Source: DASRHK01 sp035650495
Lineage (GTDB): Bacteria; Pseudomonadota; Gammaproteobacteria; Nevskiales; Nevskiaceae
DNA length: 7,702 nt
Direction of reading: 5' to 3'
NCBI GenBank assembly: GCA_035650495.1
Contig: DASRHK010000127.1
Location: 1 to 7,702, forward strand
Part shown: piece by piece, positions 1 through 7,702 of the stretch
How the letters are laid out: each line of letters begins with the position of its first letter
Numbering within the stretch: position 1 is the first letter of the stretch
The notes under the pieces: model-generated
What the model saw: only the letters and a program-made list of their open reading frames with translations
What the model was told of the DNA's origin: nothing
Databases searched by the model: none
Program-made: the position numbers and the translations under genes

Positions 1-1
1 G

Positions 2-355
2 CTGGTCGATGCGCTCGATTCGGTGGCCAGGGCCGCGGGCAACATCATCTTCACCGAAGCGATCTTCAAGATCCGCGACCAGGTTTCCACCGGCACGCAG
101 CTGCAGCTCGCGATGCAGCAAACCAACCTGTTCCCGTCGATGGCGGTGCAGATGATCGCGATCGGCGAGGAAGCGGGCTCGCTCGACAGCATGTGCGCGA
201 AGGTCGCCGACTTCTACGAAGAGGAAGTCGACAACCTGGTCGACGCCCTGTCGAGCCTGCTCGAGCCGATGATCATGGTGTTCCTCGGCATCATCGTCGG
301 CGGCCTGGTCGTCGCGATGTACCTGCCGATCTTCAAGCTCGGTTCGGTCATCTAA
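2..355 (+). CDS. pilC: Type IV pilus inner-membrane platform protein PilC, C-terminal part
   Basis: The gene enters the window already open, in the frame beginning at base 2, and runs 117 codons to TAA at 353-355. PilC sits in the inner membrane and links the PilB/PilT motor ATPases to pilin assembly during type IV pilus growth. The visible part is the end of the second T2SSF (GspF-like) domain. It shows LVDALDSV, the AIGEEAGSLD segment, YEEEVDNLVDAL, and a final membrane helix followed by MYLPIFKLG, all hallmarks of the Pseudomonas PilC C-terminus as I remember it. A GTG at 23 could be called as a start, but the homologous frame continues upstream of it, so the gene is truncated only by the window edge. 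The prepilin peptidase gene follows after 4 nt, as in pilBCD operons. A GspF paralogue of type II secretion is less likely because the ending and the neighbour are pilus-type. Confidence 0.95.
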   Translation: MVDALDSVARAAGNIIFTEAIFKIRDQVSTGTQLQLAMQQTNLFPSMAVQMIAIGEEAGSLDSMCAKVADFYEEEVDNLVDALSSLLEPMIMVFLGIIVGGLVVAMYLPIFKLGSVI

Positions 356-359
356 CGCT

Positions 360-1229
360 TTGTCGGCGACCGATGCGCTGCAAGCGCAACCCTGGCTGCT
401 GATCGCCTGGGTCGCGCTGTTCGGCCTCGTGCTGGGCAGCTTCCTCAACGTCGTCATCCTGCGCCTGCCGCGCATGCTGGAGAACGCGTGGCATGAGGAG
501 GCGCGCGCGGCGCTCCAGCTGCCCGCGCGACCGCCGCGCGAGCGGATCTCGCTGCATCATCCGCCGTCGACCTGCCCGAGCTGCGGCGCGCGTATCCGCG
601 CATGGCAGAACGTTCCGGTGGTGTCATGGCTCGTGCTCCGCGGACGCTGCGCGTCGTGCCGCACGCCGATCTCGATCCAGTACCCCATCGTGGAGCTCGT
701 CAGCGGCGTGACAGCGGCGCTGTGCGCGTGGCGATTCGGCTACTCGGCGCAGCTGCTCGCCGCGCTCGCGCTCACCGGCTGCCTCATCGCGCTGTCGGTG
801 ATCGACCTGCGCACCCAGCTGCTCCCCGACGCGATCACGCTGCCGCTGCTGTGGCTCGGCTTGCTGATCGCCGCGACGTCGCCGCTGTTCTGCGATCTGA
901 AGAGCGCGATCTTCGGCGCCGTCGTCGGCTATCTCGCGCTGTGGAGCGTGTACTGGCTCTTCAAGCTGATCATGGGCAAGGAAGGCATGGGCTACGGCGA
1001 CTTCAAGCTGCTCGCTGCGCTCGGCGCCTGGCTCGGCTGGCAGGCGCTGCTGCCCATCGTGCTGATCTCCTCGTTCGTCGGCGCGGCGGTCGGCATCGCG
1101 TTGATCACCTCGGGACGGCTCGGCCGGCAAGTGCCGATGCCCTTCGGGCCCTTCCTCGCGACCGCAGGCTGGATCATGCTCATTTGGGGCGACGCGATCC
1201 GCGCAGCGATGTTCCCGACGCTGCGCTGA
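360..1229 (+). CDS. pilD: Prepilin leader peptidase / N-methyltransferase PilD
   Basis: This bifunctional inner-membrane aspartic protease cleaves the leader of type IV prepilins and type II pseudopilins, then methylates the new N-terminal residue. The product is 289 aa, the normal size. The first membrane helix (about 12-34) contains GLVLGSFLNVV. The cytoplasmic loop carries two CxxC pairs, C72/C75 and C97/C100, as in four-cysteine PilD enzymes. Catalytic aspartates are visible at D149 in SVIDLRTQLLPD and D214 in GMGYGDFKLL, followed by PMPFGPFL near 259-266. The start is TTG, 4 nt after the pilC stop. No ATG, GTG or TTG lies upstream in frame near enough, and a later start would cut into the first helix. 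There is no clear Shine-Dalgarno sequence, so translation is probably coupled to pilC. The stop overlaps the coaE ATG by one base (TGATG). Confidence 0.96.
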   Translation: MSATDALQAQPWLLIAWVALFGLVLGSFLNVVILRLPRMLENAWHEEARAALQLPARPPRERISLHHPPSTCPSCGARIRAWQNVPVVSWLVLRGRCASCRTPISIQYPIVELVSGVTAALCAWRFGYSAQLLAALALTGCLIALSVIDLRTQLLPDAITLPLLWLGLLIAATSPLFCDLKSAIFGAVVGYLALWSVYWLFKLIMGKEGMGYGDFKLLAALGAWLGWQALLPIVLISSFVGAAVGIALITSGRLGRQVPMPFGPFLATAGWIMLIWGDAIRAAMFPTLR

Positions 1230-1846
1230 TGCCCGCACTGACGATCGGGCTCACCGGCGGCATCGCGAGCGGCAAGACGCTGGTCGCCGACGCCTTCGCC
1301 GCGCTCGGCGTTCCGGTCTGCGATGCCGATCAGGTCGCGCGCGCCGTCGTCGCACCGTCGACCGAAGGCCTCGCCGAGATCGTCAAGGGCTTCGGCCCCG
1401 CCGTGCTGTTGCCCGACGGCAGCCTCGATCGCCGGCGCATGCGCGAGATCGTGTTCAACGACCCGGAGGCGCGCCGCGATCTGGAAGCGATCACCCATCC
1501 TCGCATCCACGCGCAGATGCGAACGTGGCGCGACGCGCAATCGACGCCGTACTGCATGCTGGTGATCCCGCTGCTGCTCGAGAAGGGCGAGAACCCACTG
1601 GTCGATCGCGTGCTCGTCGTCGACGCCGCCGAGGAGGCCCAGCTGCTGCGGCTGGTGCAGCGCGATCGCATCAGCATCGAGCTCGCTCGCGAGATCATGG
1701 CGGCGCAGCTGTCGCGGCATCGCCGTCTCGCCCTCGCGCAAGACGTGATCGACAACACGGGCGCTGCGGCCGACGTGCGCTCGCAGGTCGCGGATCTGCA
1801 TCGGCGCTATCTCGCGCTGGCGGCGAGCGAGCCGCGCGGCCGCTAG
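1229..1846 (+). CDS. coaE: Dephospho-CoA kinase
   Basis: CoaE phosphorylates the 3'-hydroxyl of the ribose of dephospho-CoA with ATP, the final step of coenzyme A synthesis in the cytoplasm. The product is 205 aa, typical for the family. The P-loop GGIASGKT is at residues 10-17, followed by the DAD motif at 32-34 that belongs to the substrate site. LEAITHP is at 85-91, the VIPLLLEKG segment at 112-120, QRDRIS in the lid region near 144-149, and a DVIDNTG motif near the C-terminus. The ATG overlaps the pilD stop by one base. The open frame extends far upstream, but that stretch is antisense-like low-complexity sequence inside pilD with no homology to kinases, while the P-loop sits at the usual distance from this ATG. 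pilD-coaE adjacency is common in pseudomonads and relatives. No key residue looks missing. Confidence 0.96.
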   Translation: MPALTIGLTGGIASGKTLVADAFAALGVPVCDADQVARAVVAPSTEGLAEIVKGFGPAVLLPDGSLDRRRMREIVFNDPEARRDLEAITHPRIHAQMRTWRDAQSTPYCMLVIPLLLEKGENPLVDRVLVVDAAEEAQLLRLVQRDRISIELAREIMAAQLSRHRRLALAQDVIDNTGAAADVRSQVADLHRRYLALAASEPRGR

Positions 1847-1849
1847 AAT
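1844..1849 (+). promoter_or_regulatory. Candidate -10 element for a leaderless zapD transcript
   Basis: TAGAAT matches the sigma-70 -10 consensus TATAAT in five of six positions and stands out in very GC-rich surroundings. It ends 6 nt before the zapD ATG, which would place the transcription start on or next to the A of the start codon. zapD has no convincing ribosome-binding site, which fits a leaderless mRNA. The hexamer uses the coaE stop codon TAG as its first three bases. I see no good -35 element 16-18 nt upstream. The assignment is inferred; the match could be chance. Confidence 0.4.
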
Positions 1850-1855
1850 ACGGCG

Positions 1856-2644
1856 ATGAGTCAGATGGGCTCCGTCACCACGCCGATCATCGCGTTCGAG
1901 CAGCCGCTCAGCGAGCGCGTGCGCACGTTCCTGCGGCTCGAATTCCTGTTCGCGCAGCACAAGCAGCATCGCAGCGATCGCAGCACCTGGGGCGCGCGGG
2001 CGACGCTGCACTCGCTGCTCGACATCCTGACGCTGGTGTCGCGCTCCGACATCAAGTCCGAGATCATCAAGGAGCTCGGCGATCAGCAGGCGGCGCTGAT
2101 GCGGCTGAAGTCGCGCCCCGGCGTGGACCCGACGCGGCTCAACGCCGTGCTCTCGGAGATCACCACGGCGTTGAACGCGATGCAGAGCCTGTCGACGCAG
2201 TTCATCGCGAGCGCGCTGCGCGACAACGAGTTCCTGATCTCCGTGCTCCACCGCAGCACGATCCCGGGCGGCACCTGCGTGTTCGACCTGCCCGCGTACC
2301 ACTACTGGCTGTCGCAACGCGAGGACACGGTCAAGCGCGACCTCGATGCCTGGTTCGCCGACTTGAAGCCCTACGAGACGAGCATCGCGCTCCTGCTGCG
2401 ATTGCTCCGCAGCAGCACCGAAGCCGTGTCGGTGATCGCGTCGGGCGGCATGTATCTCTATTCGCCGAACGCGGCGTTCTCGCTGGTGCGCGTGCTGGTG
2501 TCGCCCGACTACCAGGTGTATCCGGAGATCAGCGCGGGACGCCATCGCTTCACCATCCGCTTCATGGCGCTCAAGGACGTCAACGCGCGCAGCCTGCAGT
2601 CCTCGCAGGACATCCCGTTCCAGCTCCAGTGTTGCGTTCTGTAA
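1856..2644 (+). CDS. zapD: Cell division protein ZapD (FtsZ-associated)
   Basis: ZapD (formerly YacF, DUF1342) binds the C-terminal tail of FtsZ and crosslinks filaments to strengthen the Z ring; it is cytoplasmic and found in gamma- and betaproteobacteria. The 262-aa product is slightly longer than the 247-aa E. coli protein. Conserved blocks seen are FEQPLSERVRTFLRLEFL at 14-31, the helical region around IIKELGDQQ at 70-78, STIPGGTCVFDLPAYHYWL at 134-152, and the beta-rich end with YPEISAGRHRFTIRFM at 222-237. No membrane segment or signal peptide is present. The start is the ATG 9 nt after the coaE stop; a second in-frame ATG three codons later is also possible, and neither has a strong Shine-Dalgarno sequence. 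The stop overlaps the yacG ATG by one base (TAATG). coaE-zapD-yacG is the same trio as in E. coli. Confidence 0.96.
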   Translation: MSQMGSVTTPIIAFEQPLSERVRTFLRLEFLFAQHKQHRSDRSTWGARATLHSLLDILTLVSRSDIKSEIIKELGDQQAALMRLKSRPGVDPTRLNAVLSEITTALNAMQSLSTQFIASALRDNEFLISVLHRSTIPGGTCVFDLPAYHYWLSQREDTVKRDLDAWFADLKPYETSIALLLRLLRSSTEAVSVIASGGMYLYSPNAAFSLVRVLVSPDYQVYPEISAGRHRFTIRFMALKDVNARSLQSSQDIPFQLQCCVL

Positions 2645-2850
2645 TGGCCGCGAAGCCGCGCAGCGCGCCCTGCCCTCGCTGCAGCCAGCGCGCGTCGCTC
2701 GATCAGGCCAATGCGTGGCGCCCGTTCTGCAGCGAGCGCTGCAAGATGATCGATCTCGGCAAGTGGGCCGCCGAGGAGTACGCGATCCCGGCGCAAGAAG
2801 AATCGCCGTCGTCCGAAGCGCCGGAGGATCCGGCGCATCGCCGGCACTGA
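2644..2850 (+). CDS. yacG: DNA gyrase inhibitor YacG, zinc-binding
   Basis: YacG is a small zinc protein that binds the GyrB C-terminal region and blocks DNA binding by gyrase in E. coli. The product is 68 aa, the expected size. The four zinc ligands are visible: C10 and C13 in APCPRC, and C29 and C33 in FCSERC, followed directly by the family signature KMIDLGKWAAEEY at 34-46. The C-terminal tail is acidic and proline-rich, and probably disordered. The ATG is chosen because it forms TAATG with the zapD stop and places the first CxxC near the N-terminus; the open frame upstream is only a shadow of zapD. There is no Shine-Dalgarno sequence, so translation is probably coupled to zapD. This is the last gene of the plus-strand block, 13 nt from the stop of the convergent Nudix gene. 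Confidence 0.95.
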   Translation: MAAKPRSAPCPRCSQRASLDQANAWRPFCSERCKMIDLGKWAAEEYAIPAQEESPSSEAPEDPAHRRH

Positions 2851-2871
2851 CTCCGCGCCTTCGTCAGCGCC
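2843..2871. terminator. Imperfect inverted repeat between convergent genes, possible terminator
   Basis: The left arm at 2843-2851 (GGCACTGAC) pairs with the right arm at 2863-2871 (GTCAGCGCC) around an 11-nt loop. The arms contain the two facing stop codons, TGA at 2848-2850 (yacG) and TCA at 2864-2866 (Nudix, read on the other strand). On the plus-strand RNA there is one A-C mismatch; on the minus-strand RNA the same position becomes a G-U wobble, giving nine pairs. No U tract follows on either side, so this is not a standard intrinsic terminator. A second hairpin, CCGGCG-CAT-CGCCGG, lies at 2830-2844 inside the yacG end and overlaps the first by two bases. A role in ending or protecting the two converging transcripts is inferred. 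Confidence 0.25.
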
Positions 2872-3769
2872 AGTACGCGCTGATCCCCGCGACTCCCTGC
2901 GCATAATGCGCGAACGCGTCCTCGCGATCGCGCGGACCGATGCCGCCGATCGCGTAGACCGGCAGCCCTGCCTCGCTCGCGAGCGTCTCGAGCTTCTTCC
3001 AGCCCATCGGCTCGATGCCCGGATGCGTCGGCGTGGCCTTCACCGGCCCGAGCACGGCGGCATCGAAGCCGAGTGATCTTGCGCGTGCGAGCTCCTCCGC
3101 ATCGTGGCAGGAAGCGATGCGCCAGCCATCGGCCATCGGCGAACCCAGCTCGCGCGACGTTGCATGCCAGCCGTCGGCGCCGACGTCGACCCGCCGATCG
3201 ACGATCACTTTCAAGCCAGCGTCGCGCGCAGACCGGATCACGCGCTTCGCCAGCGTTGCGTAGGCAACGTCGTCGAGCGCGGGCAGTCGCAGCCGCAAGA
3301 GCGCACCGCGCGGAAGCCGATCGAGCTGCGCAACGATCCGCGCTTCCGTGGCATCGGGCGGCGTGAACACATAGTCGCTCGGGAGCCGCAGCGCGTTCAC
3401 GATCGGGCCATCGGCTGCGAGCAAGTCCCAATGCGTCAGCTCATCGGGCGCGACCCACGCGAACGCCTGGTTGTCGTGCGGGTGCAGAGCGCCGTCGAAG
3501 CGCGTGACGAGCCACGTGTCGAGGATGACGATGCGATCGGAATATTCATGCCGCACGCGGATCAGCGGCCGCGCGACGCGAACGTCGATGCCGAGCTCTT
3601 CGCGCAGCTCGCGATCGAGCGCATGCCGAGGCGTCTCGCCGGCCTCGATCTTGCCACCGGGGAATTCCCATTTGCCGGCGGCGATCTTGCCGACCGGACG
3701 TTGAGCGATCAGGACTTGATCGCGCTCGTTGATCAGGCAGCCGGCGGCCACCGGAATCACCGGCTTCAC
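2864..3769 (-). CDS. Nudix hydrolase (MutT-like) fused to a thiamine-phosphate-synthase-like domain
   Basis: The product is 301 aa with two domains. Residues 1-about 130 form a MutT-type Nudix hydrolase, which cleaves nucleoside diphosphates linked to a group X, such as 8-oxo-dGTP. The Nudix box is complete: G39, E45, then R53 E54 L55, E57 E58 and G60, preceded by KWEFPGGK. Residues from about 140 to 301 resemble ThiE/TenI: GADGWH at 197-202, ASCHDAEEL at 219-227, VLGPVKATPTHPG at 239-251 and YAIGGI at 272-277. The GTG start overlaps the argJ stop by 4 nt (GTGA) and sits right before the conserved IPVAAGCLI strand; the frame is open much further upstream but only as a shadow of argJ. Proteins of this fused type often sit near secA or argJ in gammaproteobacteria. 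The second half lacks some residues I expect in active ThiE, so thiamine synthesis is unproven. The mutT symbol is withheld because of the fusion. Confidence 0.92.
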   Translation of the reverse strand: MKPVIPVAAGCLINERDQVLIAQRPVGKIAAGKWEFPGGKIEAGETPRHALDRELREELGIDVRVARPLIRVRHEYSDRIVILDTWLVTRFDGALHPHDNQAFAWVAPDELTHWDLLAADGPIVNALRLPSDYVFTPPDATEARIVAQLDRLPRGALLRLRLPALDDVAYATLAKRVIRSARDAGLKVIVDRRVDVGADGWHATSRELGSPMADGWRIASCHDAEELARARSLGFDAAVLGPVKATPTHPGIEPMGWKKLETLASEAGLPVYAIGGIGPRDREDAFAHYAQGVAGISAYWR

Positions 3770-4986
3770 GTGCGGTATTCGGCGTTGATCTTCACGTAGT
3801 CGTACGACAGGTCGCAGGTCCACACCGTCGACTGCGCAGAGCCGCGGCCCAGCCCGACGCGGATCGAGAACTCCGGCCGCGACACCACCGCCGTGCCGAA
3901 CTCCTCGCGATAGCTCGGATGCGGCTCGCCGCTCTCGATCAAGCGCACTTCGCCGAGCGCAACGCTGACGCCGCTGGGATCGAGGCCGGTCACGCCGGCC
4001 TTGCCGATCGCCATGATGATGCGGCCCCAGTTGGCGTCGGACGCGAACATGGCGGTCTTCACCAGCGGCGAATGCGCGATCGAATACGCGACCTGCTTGG
4101 CTTCCGCTTCCTCGCGTGCGCCGCCGACTTCGATGGTGATGAACTTGGTCGCGCCCTCGCCGTCGCGCACGATTGCTTGCGCGAGCTCGCGGCAGACCTC
4201 GGTGACGCCGCGCGCGATCGCCGCGAAGTCGGCGTGACCCTCGTCGATCTCGCTGCCGCCGGCCTTGCCGGTCGCGATCAGCATGCAGGAGTCGTTGGTC
4301 GAGGTGTCGCCGTCGACGGTGACGCAATTGAACGAGCGATTCACCGCCTGATGCAGCACCGCCTGCACGGCCGGCTGCGACAGCTTCGCGTCGGTCGCGA
4401 TGAATGCGAGCAGCGTCGCCATGTCGGGACAGATCATGCCGACGCCCTTGGCGATGCCCGTGACGGTGATGTCGCCCTGGCTCGTCGGCACGCGACGCGT
4501 CGCGCCTTTCGGCAGTGTGTCGGTCGTCATGATCGCGCGCGAAGCGTCGAGCCATGCGTCTTCGCGCAGATCCGCCTTCGCTTTGGGGATCGCGTCCATC
4601 ATCCGATTGACCGGCAGGCGCGCGCCGATCACGCCCGTCGAGAACGGCAGCACCTGCTCAGGCCGGAGCGCGAGCTGCACCGCCACCGCGACCATGGAAG
4701 CGCGCGCGTCCTCGATGCCGCCGGCGCCGGTCGCGGCGTTGGCGTTTCCGGAATTGATCAGCAGCGCACGCACCGGCGTGCCGGCCGACAAGGCCTGGCG
4801 ACAGAGAAGTACCGGAGCGGCGCAGAAGGCGTTGCGCGTGAACACGCCGGCGACGCGGGCGCCCGGCGCGATCTCGACGAGCACGAGATCCTTGCGGCCG
4901 GGCTTCTTGATCGCCGCTTCGGCGATGCCCAGCCGCACGCCGGCGACCGCGTGCAGGATTTCCGGTGCTTTCAGATTGACGGCCAC
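3766..4986 (-). CDS. argJ: Glutamate N-acetyltransferase / amino-acid acetyltransferase ArgJ
   Basis: ArgJ moves the acetyl group from N-acetylornithine to glutamate, recycling acetyl in arginine synthesis; bifunctional forms also use acetyl-CoA. From the GTG at 4986 the product is 406 aa, the usual size. The proenzyme cleaves itself before a threonine: here KGVGMICPDMATLL at 180-193, with cleavage expected between A190 and T191 (codon at 4416-4414). The STGVIG oxyanion segment is at 116-121, TTDT at 154-157, DGDTSTND at 225-232, DANWGR at 317-322 and the typical ending NAEYRT. The GTG start gives the family-typical MAVNL beginning and has GGGA 9 nt upstream; a TTG at 5004 would add six unconserved residues. 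The gene lies 45 nt after secA and overlaps the Nudix gene by 4 nt. Mono- or bifunctionality cannot be decided here. Confidence 0.95.
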   Translation of the reverse strand: MAVNLKAPEILHAVAGVRLGIAEAAIKKPGRKDLVLVEIAPGARVAGVFTRNAFCAAPVLLCRQALSAGTPVRALLINSGNANAATGAGGIEDARASMVAVAVQLALRPEQVLPFSTGVIGARLPVNRMMDAIPKAKADLREDAWLDASRAIMTTDTLPKGATRRVPTSQGDITVTGIAKGVGMICPDMATLLAFIATDAKLSQPAVQAVLHQAVNRSFNCVTVDGDTSTNDSCMLIATGKAGGSEIDEGHADFAAIARGVTEVCRELAQAIVRDGEGATKFITIEVGGAREEAEAKQVAYSIAHSPLVKTAMFASDANWGRIIMAIGKAGVTGLDPSGVSVALGEVRLIESGEPHPSYREEFGTAVVSRPEFSIRVGLGRGSAQSTVWTCDLSYDYVKINAEYRT

Positions 4987-4995
4987 GCCGCAGAT

Positions 4996-4999
4996 TCCC
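4996..4999 (-). promoter_or_regulatory. Ribosome-binding site deciding the argJ start
   Basis: GGGA on the minus strand lies 9 nt before the GTG at 4986-4984, a workable Shine-Dalgarno spacing. Nothing comparable precedes the alternative TTG at 5004. It is the only fair ribosome-binding site I see at a gene start in this window. Confidence 0.5.
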
Positions 5000-5017
5000 G
5001 ACAAGCTCAGGGCGCGG

Positions 5018-5023
5018 AGTTTA
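5018..5023 (-). promoter_or_regulatory. Weak candidate -10 element in the secA-argJ gap
   Basis: The 45-nt gap between secA and argJ holds the AT-rich run CTTTAAACT on the minus strand, unusual for this GC-rich region. TAAACT matches the -10 consensus at four of six positions and would give a short leader of roughly 20-25 nt before the argJ GTG. No -35 element is visible at 16-18 nt upstream. argJ may have its own promoter or may simply be read through from secA. Confidence 0.2.
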
Positions 5024-5031
5024 AAGCAACG

Positions 5032-7702
<2,671 letters not shown>

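Noticed and set aside
602..1228. Upstream extension of the coaE frame inside pilD.
   Set aside because: The extension is Arg/Ala-rich with no family similarity. The P-loop lies at the normal distance from the ATG at 1229.
992..2545. A 517-codon minus-strand open frame opposite pilD, coaE and zapD.
   Set aside because: Composition is dominated by Arg, Ala, His and Gln, with no domain. The opposite strand has three clear genes in the same space.
2821..2880. Search for a thiamine (TPP) riboswitch or other regulatory RNA linked to the ThiE-like domain.
   Set aside because: The gene starts inside the argJ stop codon and has no leader. The intergenic gaps in the window are too short (45 nt at most) for a riboswitch.
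3770..4555. Upstream extension of the Nudix frame through argJ, suggesting a larger fusion.
   Set aside because: The added residues are low-complexity shadow sequence. The GTGA overlap start gives a normal Nudix N-terminus.

Overview
The window is almost entirely coding and holds eight bacterial housekeeping genes in two convergent blocks. The organism is most likely a high-GC gammaproteobacterium, less likely a betaproteobacterium. ZapD and YacG are families of those two classes, the type IV pilus proteins resemble Pseudomonas PilC and PilD, and the block is laid out like the E. coli secA-mutT-yacG-zapD-coaE-hofC region. GC looks close to two thirds by eye (not counted), with strong G/C preference at third codon positions. 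I see no insertion sequence, RNA gene, CRISPR array or compositional island.

Plus strand, 1-2850: the C-terminal end of pilC (type IV pilus inner-membrane platform), then pilD (prepilin peptidase/N-methyltransferase), coaE (last step of CoA synthesis), zapD (FtsZ-ring crosslinker) and yacG (zinc-binding DNA gyrase inhibitor). Junctions are 4 nt, TGATG (1-nt overlap), 9 nt and TAATG (1-nt overlap), so this reads as one transcription unit with translational coupling. A second promoter may lie just before zapD, where a TAGAAT hexamer ends 6 nt before the ATG; this would give a leaderless mRNA.

Minus strand, 7702-2864: secA (preprotein translocase ATPase, whose 5' end lies outside the window), argJ (ornithine acetyltransferase / N-acetylglutamate synthase) and a Nudix hydrolase fused to a thiamine-phosphate-synthase-like domain. 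argJ and the Nudix gene overlap by 4 nt (GTGA). The two blocks meet tail to tail with 13 nt between stop codons, and an imperfect inverted repeat spans both stops.

The genes cover pilus assembly, CoA, cell division, supercoiling control, protein export, arginine synthesis and nucleotide or thiamine-related clean-up. They do not form one pathway; they share a conserved chromosomal neighbourhood. I found no convincing new biological system. The points most worth a second look are the candidate leaderless promoter of zapD, the degenerate-looking thiamine-synthase half of the Nudix fusion, and the convergent stop-codon inverted repeat.
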